Made by a program: the position numbers and the translations under genes. Positions 24,708 through 34,300 of a stretch of DNA of 64,000 bases are shown here, one piece after another. How positions within the stretch are numbered: position 1 is the first letter of the stretch; each line of letters begins with the position of its first letter. Origin of the DNA: Bacteroidota bacterium (lineage in GTDB: Bacteria; Bacteroidota; Bacteroidia; Chitinophagales; Saprospiraceae); the NCBI GenBank assembly GCA_024743405.1, contig JANSWP010000006.1, positions 91,225-155,224 on the forward strand. Reading direction: 5' to 3'. Below the pieces are notes generated by a model that was given only the letters and a program-made list of their open reading frames with translations, was not told the origin of the DNA and searched no databases.

Positions 24708-25454
24708 CTAAAGTCTTTGTCTCAATACTTCATATAGAATAATTCCTGTAGCAACCGAAACATTGAAAGAATCTGTTGTTCCAACTTGAGGAATGATGAA
24801 ATTTTGATTGACTTTTTTTAATACTGGAAAGCTTACACCATCACCTTCTGAACCAATGATCACAGCGGCTGGTTGTGTCCAATCTAATTCGAAAACTTTC
24901 TTCGAAGCGTTTAAGTCACTTGCATAAGTTTGAATACCTGAAAGCTCTAAATATTCCATAGAGCCAATTAAACTCTTTTCTCTACAAACAGGGATTCGAG
25001 TGAGTGCCCCTGCCGAAGTTTTTATTGCTTCTTCGTTAATTTGGGCGTTTCCTTTTTGAGCGATAACAATCGCATGAACGCCACAAATTTCTGCAGATCG
25101 AGCAATAGCACCAAAGTTTCGAATGTCAGTGATGCCATCTAACAAAAGAATTAAGGGTGTTTCCGACTTTTCGTAAATCATAGGAAGCACATCCTCTAAC
25201 TTATAATACTTTATACTTGAAAGAAAGCCTACAATTCCTTGATGATTGCCTTTTACAAATTTAGATAATCGTTCTTTTGGGACAACTTGAACGGGTATAT
25301 TGTTTGATTTGGATAAGTGACGAATTTCTTTTTCAAATTCTCCACGAATGCCTTTTTGTAATAGAATCTTATCAATGGAACTTCCAGAATTGATGGCATC
25401 CACAATTGGATGGCGTCCATAAATAATAGATTTTTTGATGCTATTTTTTGTCAT
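24708..25454 (-). CDS. rlmB: 23S rRNA (guanosine(2251)-2'-O)-methyltransferase
   Basis: A 248-residue SPOUT (TrmH-type) methyltransferase. The N-terminal rRNA-binding domain starts IIYGRHPIVDAINSG, the motif set of the catalytic domain is LLDGITDIRNFGAIARSAE, then IIGSEGDGVSF and the knot motif PQVGTTDSFNVSVATGIILYE. These distinguish RlmB from TrmL or TrmH. Some SPOUT proteins of this group modify other rRNA or tRNA sites, so the exact target base is assumed from the family. Confidence 0.93.
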   Translation of the reverse strand: MTKNSIKKSIIYGRHPIVDAINSGSSIDKILLQKGIRGEFEKEIRHLSKSNNIPVQVVPKERLSKFVKGNHQGIVGFLSSIKYYKLEDVLPMIYEKSETPLILLLDGITDIRNFGAIARSAEICGVHAIVIAQKGNAQINEEAIKTSAGALTRIPVCREKSLIGSMEYLELSGIQTYASDLNASKKVFELDWTQPAAVIIGSEGDGVSFPVLKKVNQNFIIPQVGTTDSFNVSVATGIILYEVLRQRL

Positions 25455-25708
25455 AATGTGACTTCCAAGTATTTTAGAATAAATGATAGCTTAGAAAAGA
25501 AAAGGATCGAGCAAGCTTCGGCAAGGTATAAATTATCATGCTATTTTTTAATATCACTTGATTTTGTTTTACTTTGCCGGCTATTTCTAAGAGGAAAATT
25601 AATTATTTCAGAAGTTAACGATTTTAGTGAAAAAGGAAGTGACCATAGTAAAGGTCTTAACGAACTCCTATCTTTTTCTTTTCAATTCAATAACAAGCAG
25701 GATTTATT

Positions 25709-28057
25709 TTGAGATTTTCATTAATAATATCATTCTTTTTTTTTTTGGTGAATTGGAATTTATATGCCCAAAACCCTTCAATTAACACCTCTTCAAAAGA
25801 GTATGAAAATACTCCTCTTTTAGTCGAATATTTACCTAATGGAGGTGTTTTTTCAGATCAGCAAATGGTAGAGTTATTTGCGCCAGGAGCCTCTATTTAT
25901 TATACCATAGATGGGTCTACTCCTGAACGAAAGCAGGCCTTAAAATATGAACGACCTATCTTTATTGATAAAACGACCGTTGTTAGAGCGATTGCTTTCA
26001 ATAGAGAAAATAAGAGTAATATTTTTAGCCATACTTATTTTATTAATGAGCCTGAATCTACCTTCCCAATTGTCTCTTTATCTTTAAGTCCCAATATTTT
26101 ATTTGATTCTGAATATGGACTTTTCATGAAAGGGTCAAATGCTATTGATTCACTTTGGAAATTGCCAGGTGCAAATTTTTGGAGTCGAAAAGAATTTCCT
26201 ATTAATGCTGAGATCTTTGAAACCAATGGTGATTGTATTTATCGTAGCCTTTCTGGGTTTCGCTTATTTGGAGGGATGAGTCGGTTGTTTCCTCAAAAAT
26301 CATTTACACTCGTTGCCAGAAAACGATATGGTCAAAAGAGAATTAAGCATGCTGTTTTTGGGGAGAATGGGTTAGAAAAGTTCAAATTTTTGGTTCTTCG
26401 AAACTCGGGAAGTGATTATGGGAAAACCCATTTTCGGGATGGATTAATGACTAATTTATTAGAAGACTGGGATATTGAAAAACAGGATTTTCGCCCAGCT
26501 CATGTATACATAAATGGAGAGTATTGGGGTATCTATAATATTCGAGAAAAAATAAATAGATATTTTATTGCTGATCATCACAAAGAGGTGGATAAAGATA
26601 GCATAGACTTTTTCGAACATAGGTTTGTTCGAAAAAGAGGAAATATTAAGCATTATCGTGATTTTCTAAAATTTTTGAAAGAACAGGAATTGACGAATTC
26701 AACCAATTATGCTTATGTGAAATCTCAGATGGATGTAGAAAATTTTATTGATTATCAAGTCGCTCAGATTTATTTTGACAATCAAGATGCTGGAGGGAAT
26801 ATAAAATTTTGGCGACCTCAAAAGCCAAATGGAAAATGGCGATGGATTCTTTATGATACAGATTGGGGGTTTGGTTTGCATAGGTCTGAGAATTACAAAA
26901 AAAATAGTCTTGCTTTTCATACCAATCCTGACGGACCATCTTGGCCAAACCCGCCTTGGAGTACGTTTATCTTAAGAAAATTATTAGAAAATAGAGCGTT
27001 CGAGAATGCTTTTATCAATCGATTTGCTGATCGATTGAATACTACTTTTACAAGTGAAAATGTAAAGAATGAAATTTCGGAAATATATAATGATTTTCTA
27101 CCTGAGATGCCTCGACATTTGAAAAGGTGGCGTATGAGTAAAACTCGATGGCAAGAACAAGTGCAGGTTTTAAGGACTTTTGCTAAAGAACGCCCAGCAT
27201 ATGTTTGGGCACATTTAGAGGAAAAGTTTAACACGGGGCCACAAAAAGATCTAGGACTTGAGGTGACTCATGGAGGATATGTTTTAATTAATGAAAATCT
27301 TAGGATTGAAGATCAATTTTCAGGGAAATATTTCCAAAACATACCTATAAAAATAGAAGCAATTCCAGCTTTAGGATATCGATTCTCTCATTGGGAAGGT
27401 ATCAGTATTGATAAAGAAGAAAAGAAAATAGCACTAAAGTTGAGGCGGAAAAAATATAATTTGAAAGCTGTTTTTGAAAAATTTGAACATCCTTTGGTTC
27501 ACCAAATTATGATAAATGAAGTCAGTCCAAATAATAAAAAATCAGGAGATTGGTTGGAGATTTACAATAATTCTGAGAACTCAATAAACCTTGAAAATTG
27601 GATATTGGCGGATTCAAAAAATGAGTTTCTTTTTCCAAAAGCGATGCTTGCACCTAAAGATTATATTATTGTTTGCGAAGATTCTGTGTCTTTTGAAAAA
27701 TCTTTTCCAAATGCTTACAATTACCTTGGCGGTTTAGGATTTGGACTTAATAAAGTATCAGAAACCATTCAACTTTTTTCACCGGAAGGGGCTGCTATTG
27801 ATAGTGTCGGATATCACAATATCGAGGCAAGAGATTCTGTGTTTACACTTAACCTTTTATTACCGTGGCTAAATAATAGTGATTTTGAAAATTGGGAAAT
27901 GCTTTCTGGTGAAGGTACGCCCAACTCCGCCAATCGATATTATGTTGAGAGTACTATACAAGCGGAACGTGAATTGTGGATGCAAATTGGTGGTGCGATT
28001 GCTGTCATTTTACTTTGTGTCATGATGTTATTTTTGAAACAAACTGGTAAAATTTAA
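25709..28057 (+). CDS. CotH-kinase-like exported protein with lamin-tail domain
   Basis: A 782-residue protein: signal peptide (SLIISFFFFLVNWNLYAQ), a chitobiase/hexosaminidase C-terminal-like sandwich (SIYYTIDGSTPERKQ, about 64-78), a CotH domain (about 110-500) with the kinase-type motifs INGEYWGIYNIREKI and WILYDTDWGFG, a lamin-tail domain (INEVSPNNKKSGDWLEIYN, about 607-710) and a C-terminal membrane helix (IGGAIAVILLCVMMLFL). CotH proteins are atypical protein kinases on spore coats and surfaces; the substrate here is unknown. The start is TTG, since no ATG precedes the signal peptide; GCAGGA lies 10 bases upstream. hemW begins 1 base after its stop. Confidence 0.85.
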   Translation: MRFSLIISFFFFLVNWNLYAQNPSINTSSKEYENTPLLVEYLPNGGVFSDQQMVELFAPGASIYYTIDGSTPERKQALKYERPIFIDKTTVVRAIAFNRENKSNIFSHTYFINEPESTFPIVSLSLSPNILFDSEYGLFMKGSNAIDSLWKLPGANFWSRKEFPINAEIFETNGDCIYRSLSGFRLFGGMSRLFPQKSFTLVARKRYGQKRIKHAVFGENGLEKFKFLVLRNSGSDYGKTHFRDGLMTNLLEDWDIEKQDFRPAHVYINGEYWGIYNIREKINRYFIADHHKEVDKDSIDFFEHRFVRKRGNIKHYRDFLKFLKEQELTNSTNYAYVKSQMDVENFIDYQVAQIYFDNQDAGGNIKFWRPQKPNGKWRWILYDTDWGFGLHRSENYKKNSLAFHTNPDGPSWPNPPWSTFILRKLLENRAFENAFINRFADRLNTTFTSENVKNEISEIYNDFLPEMPRHLKRWRMSKTRWQEQVQVLRTFAKERPAYVWAHLEEKFNTGPQKDLGLEVTHGGYVLINENLRIEDQFSGKYFQNIPIKIEAIPALGYRFSHWEGISIDKEEKKIALKLRRKKYNLKAVFEKFEHPLVHQIMINEVSPNNKKSGDWLEIYNNSENSINLENWILADSKNEFLFPKAMLAPKDYIIVCEDSVSFEKSFPNAYNYLGGLGFGLNKVSETIQLFSPEGAAIDSVGYHNIEARDSVFTLNLLLPWLNNSDFENWEMLSGEGTPNSANRYYVESTIQAERELWMQIGGAIAVILLCVMMLFLKQTGKI

Positions 28058-28058
28058 A

Positions 28059-29186
28059 ATGGCGGGCATATATATTCATATCCCATTCTGTAAACAAGCT
28101 TGTCACTATTGCAATTTTCATTTTTCAACATCTTTGAAATATAAATCTCAAATGGTAAATGCCATTATGGCTGAGATTGATATTCAAAGAGATTACTTGA
28201 AGGGCGAACAAATTGAAACGATTTATTTTGGAGGTGGTACACCGTCTTTACTTTCTAAAGAAGATTTAGATCTTTTTTTTGAAAAAATATATGCTGTTCA
28301 TACTGTTTCTGAAAATCCAGAAATCACATTCGAAGCGAACCCAGATGATTTGACTCTAGAAAAGTTAAGAGAACTCAAGCAAACGCGGATTAATAGGTTG
28401 AGTATAGGGATCCAATCATTTTCTGAGGAGGATTTACAATATATGAATCGAGCGCATAATGCGAAAGAGGCGGAAAATTGTATAAGGTTTGCTCAAGATC
28501 TAGGGTTTGAAAACTTGACAATTGACCTCATTTATGGATCTCCTACAACCTCCGATTTGCAATGGGAAACCAACCTTCAAACCGTTTTTGACCATCAAAT
28601 TCCACATATCTCTTGTTATTGTTTGACCATCGAGCCCAAAACTGCTTTAGCCCATTTTGTGAAAGTTGGAAAAGCAAAACCTGTCGACGAACATCAGTCA
28701 GCTCGGCAGTTTGAAATGCTTATTCACGCCATGAAAAGAAATGAATATGAGCATTACGAAATTTCTAATTTTGCAAAGGAAGGCTGGTATTCCAAACATA
28801 ATTCGAATTATTGGAAAGGGGCAAAATATTTAGGTTTGGGTCCTTCTGCACATTCATTTGACGGTGAAAGTCGGCAATGGAATATTGCAAATAATGCGCA
28901 ATATTTGAAAGCAATTCAGAATGGATTTTCGAGCTTTGAAAAAGAAATAATTTCACCAGAAACGAGGTATAATGAATATGTAATGACTTCATTGAGAACA
29001 AGCTGGGGATGTGACCTGAATGAATTGAAAAAGATTGGTGGGGAGTTTGAAAAATTCTTTTTAAAAAATGTAATTCCATTTATCACTAATGAGTTGGTGG
29101 AGGAAAAGAGGAATAGGATTTACATCCTCACTGAAAAGGGAAAATTACTTGCTGATAATATCGCTATGGAGTTGTTTTGGGAATAA
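28059..29186 (+). CDS. hemW: Radical SAM haem-handling protein HemW
   Basis: A 375-residue radical SAM protein with the cluster motif CKQACHYC at about 11-18 (GIYIHIPFCKQACHYCNFHF region), GGGTPSLL, ANPDDLT, and the HemN-like C-terminal domain (NSNYWKGAKYLGLGPSAHSF). HemW is related to coproporphyrinogen III dehydrogenase but lacks its extended N-terminus and acts as a haem chaperone for respiratory enzymes. The start codon follows the CotH gene's stop by one base, so the two are translated from one message. Distinguishing HemW from true HemN is based on the missing extended N-terminal extension. Confidence 0.93.
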   Translation: MAGIYIHIPFCKQACHYCNFHFSTSLKYKSQMVNAIMAEIDIQRDYLKGEQIETIYFGGGTPSLLSKEDLDLFFEKIYAVHTVSENPEITFEANPDDLTLEKLRELKQTRINRLSIGIQSFSEEDLQYMNRAHNAKEAENCIRFAQDLGFENLTIDLIYGSPTTSDLQWETNLQTVFDHQIPHISCYCLTIEPKTALAHFVKVGKAKPVDEHQSARQFEMLIHAMKRNEYEHYEISNFAKEGWYSKHNSNYWKGAKYLGLGPSAHSFDGESRQWNIANNAQYLKAIQNGFSSFEKEIISPETRYNEYVMTSLRTSWGCDLNELKKIGGEFEKFFLKNVIPFITNELVEEKRNRIYILTEKGKLLADNIAMELFWE

Positions 29187-29235
29187 AAATCCTTATTCAT
29201 TTGATTCATTTCCTATTTTTACAAAAAATCCAATT

Positions 29236-31278
29236 ATGAAAATGAATCAATCACTCAACCTTTCGAAAATTGAAAATTCTATAAAGGTTATACTTACCAC
29301 AATCTTTTTTCTCTTCAATATTGGAATTTCTTTTGCTCAACCCATTTCAGAATGGGCGCCATTTTTTCATGGAGTTGCTTCTGGGGAACCATCTGAAAAC
29401 AGCATTATTCTTTGGACGAGAGTTACACCCGATTCAATGATGACGGGAAATATTGAAGTTGATTGGAAGATCGCCACAGATCCGGAGTTGACGAATATTC
29501 TTTTTTCGGGAGTGACAGAGGCAGAACAAATTAAGGACTACACTGTAAAAATTAAAGTTGAAGGTTTGGCTTCTGGGGGTACTTATTATTATGGTTTTTC
29601 GGCTTTAGGTAAAAACTCTTTAACAGGAAGAACGAAAACTACTCCAGCGGGAGCAGATGCCGAACATTTAAAATTTGGAGTGGTCAATTGTGCGAATTTT
29701 CAAACTGGATATTTTAATGCGTATCAACAATTGTCCAAAAGAAATGATTTGGATGCGGTAATTTTTTTAGGCGATTTCTTTTATGAATATGGAAATGGGG
29801 TAGTCGCAAATCCAGATATTTTGGCGGATCGACAGATTGAGCCAGCTAATGAAGTAGTTACTTTAGATGATTACCGAATGCGCTATTCAACTTATCATTT
29901 AGATACTAATATTATTCGATTGCTTCAGCAACATCCATTAATTGCGGTTTGGGATGATCACGAATTTGCCAATAACGCATGGATTGGTGGTGCAACGAAT
30001 CACAATCCTGGAGAAGGAGAATGGGAGGATCGAAAAGCCGCTGCGAGCCAAGCTTATTTTGAATGGATACCGATAGAAAATAATCCTGACAATCGAATTT
30101 ACCGAAGCCTTAGATATGGTGATTTGATGGAGTTAATCATGCTAGATACCCGAATTACAGGCCGCGAAGAACCTTTCGCTAGCCTTCTTGATCCGGGCAT
30201 TCAAAATCCAGACCGAACCATTTTAGGTACTGAACAAAAAGCCTGGTTCTTTGATAAATTATTGAATTCAGATGCTAAATGGAAAGTAGTAGGGAATCAG
30301 GTTGTTTTTTCCAAATTCAGTATGGGATGGTTAACTATTTTGAGTCCTACTCAAACCTTTTATGGATATGAAAATTTGTTTTTAGACAATTGGAAAGGAT
30401 TTCCAGCGGAACAACAGCAAGTCCTAGATTATATTGAAGAGAATGAGATTGATAATATTGTCATTGTTTCGGGTGATATTCATAATGCATTCGCACAAGA
30501 CGTTCCGAATACACCAAATGAATTCATTTTGGTAGATACGGCAAATTTGACACAGGTTCCGCTATATACGCCGTCAGATACTTATGATAGCGTGACCGGA
30601 GAAGGTTCCTTAGCGGTCGAAATGGTTGTACAGTCTGTTACTTCTGATAATTTTGATGAACTATTTGGAGCAGTAGTAGCGGCATTTGTAGCGCCTTTTA
30701 TCAATAAAGACGTTGTGGCTGCAGCGGGTTCGATTAATTTAGGGAATCCGAACCCTCAACTAAAATATGCTGATTTAGCGAATCATGGATATTTTATTTT
30801 AGATGTAAAACCGGATAGCGTTCAAGGAAATTGGTATTATACGCCCATTTTAAATCCTTCTCAAGATCAGACTTTTGGACAAGCTTGGTATACTTTGGAT
30901 GGTGAAAATCGGCTTCGTCAATCAATGAACGATAGTGAACCTAAATTTAATCAAGATACTCCAGCCCCGCCGAACCCTTCAGGGCTAGTTAATGTCGAGT
31001 TTTTATCGAAAAAGACCTCTCCTTTTACTTTGTTGGGGCTTTATCCAAACCCTTTTAATGAATACCAAGTTTTACATTTTGGACTCAATAAGCATTCGGA
31101 AATTGAAATAAGTTTATTAAATGGAAATGGGCAGACGGTAGAAATTTTATTTTCGGGCAATCAGCCTGAGGGGGTATATGCTGTTGATTTAAAAAATATG
31201 GATTTAGCGACAGGAAATTACTTTTGGAGAATTCAATTAGGTGACTTTATACAACTCATAAAAGCTGTAAAACAGTAG
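29236..31278 (+). CDS. Secreted PhoD-like phosphatase with type IX sorting domain
   Basis: A 680-residue exported phosphatase. The start at 29236 gives a normal signal peptide (ending NIGISFAQ); the frame extends back into hemW but that part is not used. After a PhoD N-terminal domain (FFHGVASGEPSENSIILWTR) comes the metallophosphatase core with FLGDFFYEYGNG, AVWDDHEFANN and IVSGDIHNAF, whose Asp, Asn and His residues bind metal. The last 80 residues are a type A T9SS sorting domain (LGLYPNPFNEYQ, then YAVDLKNMDLATGNYFWRI). It probably releases phosphate from organic esters outside the cell. It converges on the giant surface protein. Confidence 0.93.
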   Translation: MKMNQSLNLSKIENSIKVILTTIFFLFNIGISFAQPISEWAPFFHGVASGEPSENSIILWTRVTPDSMMTGNIEVDWKIATDPELTNILFSGVTEAEQIKDYTVKIKVEGLASGGTYYYGFSALGKNSLTGRTKTTPAGADAEHLKFGVVNCANFQTGYFNAYQQLSKRNDLDAVIFLGDFFYEYGNGVVANPDILADRQIEPANEVVTLDDYRMRYSTYHLDTNIIRLLQQHPLIAVWDDHEFANNAWIGGATNHNPGEGEWEDRKAAASQAYFEWIPIENNPDNRIYRSLRYGDLMELIMLDTRITGREEPFASLLDPGIQNPDRTILGTEQKAWFFDKLLNSDAKWKVVGNQVVFSKFSMGWLTILSPTQTFYGYENLFLDNWKGFPAEQQQVLDYIEENEIDNIVIVSGDIHNAFAQDVPNTPNEFILVDTANLTQVPLYTPSDTYDSVTGEGSLAVEMVVQSVTSDNFDELFGAVVAAFVAPFINKDVVAAAGSINLGNPNPQLKYADLANHGYFILDVKPDSVQGNWYYTPILNPSQDQTFGQAWYTLDGENRLRQSMNDSEPKFNQDTPAPPNPSGLVNVEFLSKKTSPFTLLGLYPNPFNEYQVLHFGLNKHSEIEISLLNGNGQTVEILFSGNQPEGVYAVDLKNMDLATGNYFWRIQLGDFIQLIKAVKQ

Positions 31279-31294
31279 TTTTTTAAAATACCGA

Positions 31295-31332
31295 CAAGCC
31301 CGATGTATCCATTTAAAGACACATCGGGCTTG
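31295..31332. terminator. Hairpin between phosphatase and giant protein genes
   Basis: CAAGCCCGATGT and ACATCGGGCTTG form a perfect 12-bp stem with a 14-base loop. The flanking genes converge on it, so it probably serves as terminator or transcript end for both; no long T-tract is present. Confidence 0.6.
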
Positions 31333-31366
31333 CCAATTCTGAATCTATTTCTGTTTAATTCTACAG

Positions 31367-34300
31367 TTATCTCAAAACTGTCACATCTCCCACATATCTT
31401 TTCAAGTTGTTATCTCCATTTGAGCAACCAATCCAAATTACATAAACATAAACATCACTTGCGGCGACTTCGTCTTTGTAAGTGCCATCCCAAAAAGCGT
31501 TTGCGCCAGTTCCCTCATAAATCTTCTCTCCCCAGCGACTCCAAATCTCCATAGAAATCAATCTAATATTATTTCCATCTTCTAATTCAACCACAGAAAA
31601 TGTATCATTGATTTCATCGCCATCAGGGGTAAATGCATTTGGAATTTGAACATCGGTCACATCACAAAAACTTAGAACAGTAACTGCCAAACTTGCAGAA
31701 TCTGTACACATACCTCTAGAAACAAAAATGGTATAAATAGTTGTTTCTTCAGGAAAATCATGGGTACAATCTGGTGAGCCAAAACAGTCATTCAATTCTT
31801 CATCATTGGCTAGCCATTCATAGGTGTCATAAATATCTTGAACGGCTAGATCAACAGGTTCTCCAAGCGGTACTTCTGTAGGACCATTGAGGATGATTGG
31901 AGGAATATCATTGACTGTCAAATCAAGCATTACAATACTATCACAACCATTTTGGCTGGTTAAAATATCGATATAGTTACCTGATTCTGTGTATGTGCTA
32001 TTCCCGAGTTCGATGGATTCGCCTTGACAAATCGTTTCTTGTAAATTGGTTTCTGAAATAGGTAAAACAATAAGGTCTATACAAGTCAAGCTTGTACAGC
32101 CTGAATTTAAAATGAGGGTATCGCAATAGGTTCCAGCTTGATTAACCCAATTCCCAAAGATCAGCGTTGAGTCATTTTCGCATATTTCTTCAGGTACTTC
32201 AAAAATGGTGGTGTCTTGTTCTACAACAATTGTCACGGAAGTAGTATCTGTACAATTCTCAGAATTCGAACCTATAATTAAGTAAGTTGTCGTGTTTTGC
32301 GGGGAAACTTCCATGATCGAACAATCATTATTTAAGCAATTTTCCTCTGGGAACCATTGAAACGAATTAGCACCTGAAGCCACTAAGCTTATCACATCAC
32401 CTTGACAAATAGTATCTATATTAGGACTAATCGAAATGTCTGGTGCGGTAACAAAGCTTACTTCAATGTCATCGAAATTTTGGCATCCATTTTCGTCTGT
32501 GACGACCAAAATTAAGGTCGTATCAATTTCTTGTAAAATGACTGGATTAAAGACCGTTGAGTCATTTAAATAAGGCATTCCAACCGACCACGAGTATTGG
32601 TAATTGTCATTAAAAGACGCATTGATTTGATAGAAATCTGCTGGGCAAAATATCGTGTCATTCCCTGCATATACATCAGGTAAGTCATTTACAATAATAA
32701 TCGTTGTATCTGTGCCTGTGCACCCTTCCGCATCGACTAAAACGACAGAGTAAACAGAAGTTTGAGTTGGGAAAACGGTTTGACATTGTTCACCTTGGAC
32801 AATTCCAGAACCGAACCAAAAATAAGAGACGGCATCTGAGGCACAAATATTGACGGGCTCACCAGGGCAAATGGGACTTGTAGCGAAAATAATCCCTGGT
32901 TCAGGTTGGACAATTACAGTGATTTTATTTTGTATGATACATCCCAAATTATCGGAACAAGTGAGTAGATAGTTTAGGGTGTCAGCCTGAAAGTTTCCGT
33001 TATCATTTATCTTGAAAAAATTGGTTAACGGACAAGTTGGGCATTCCAAGAGATCTAAATTATCTCCTGACCATTGATAGTCATTTCCAATTTCTGGTTG
33101 TATGCCAATTTCGATTATTCCTGCTGAACAAGTAATAAAGGTTTCCTCTAAATTATAAATAAACGGCGCTTGGGCGGGAATTTCGTCAACTCCACACTGA
33201 CAATGCTTTTCGGCATCAATGAGTGCGATTAGGTTACATAAATTTCCTATGGGTACTTCGAAATTTCCAGTCAGCGTTGTGATTGCTCCTTCATTTATTA
33301 TTCCCGAAATCGTACTTGAACTAACCTGAGTGTCACCGACTCCATCTCCATCTGTGTCCAAATAAAAATCAATGATTATAGGAGGTAAAGCATCTGCATT
33401 TCCTTGATTGGTTACATCGATTGAGAACTCTACAAGGTCATTACCGCCTGTTTGAAAAGCATTAATGTGAAAATTGGATAATTCAAAAATAGGGCGTTCG
33501 ATATCTAATTCATACAATAAGAATCCAGTCCCAACTTTAGTCGAACAAGAATCATCTATTGCTATACAATTGGCAATGGTTTGACTGGCTGTTTGGAAAG
33601 AGAGAAATTCAGGTTCACAACCTAAGTTAGAAAATCCTTCGGCTTGAAATTCAAAACCAATTAGTGATCCCGCCGACACTCCAGGAGGCATGGTGCAACT
33701 TAATTGACTATTTTCATAGACACAATCGCAAACAAAAGGCAGAAATGGGGAACATGAATTTTCGATATATTCGATGCCAGGCGGGAAGTTGACAATTATG
33801 CAATCACCCGTTTGGGTTAATCCGGTTGTTTCGATGGAAACAGTAAAATCTACTATATCATTACATTCAATTTGTAGACTTTCTTCCACTTCTATTGTGG
33901 AAGTATAGGGTGGTGAAACACCATTGGTGCAAAGTGGGTCACCTGATTCGGCAATCGAGTTGGTAGGTATGCCACAATTTTGCATACCAAATGCTGTGAA
34001 AATGGGGAATCCTCCAGAAACAAAACTACACGAATCCATACCCAAAAATCGAAGATTGACCGCATTAAAGGGAGCACGATCGAAGCCTAATAATTCGTCT
34101 ATGACATTCCATTTGACCTTGTTGCCTCCTAAAATAATAGGGTCGGAAATTGGTGAAAAATTACCACTTCCCGCTGGATATTCAATCTCACTTGAATTGG
34201 AAATGACACCAACTCCGGGTGGAATGTTACCTGTTACCATAAGATCAAAAATAGAGCCTCTATCGGCATTGAATATTTGAATCTGGTGATAAGGGATCGT

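Noticed and set aside
25410..25712. 100-codon plus-strand frame
   Set aside because: It overlaps the start of rlmB on the other strand and has no recognisable features; the CotH gene starts at its end.
29089..29235. N-terminal extension of the PhoD-like phosphatase
   Set aside because: It overlaps hemW and would place residues before a complete signal peptide; the ATG at 29236 is a better start.
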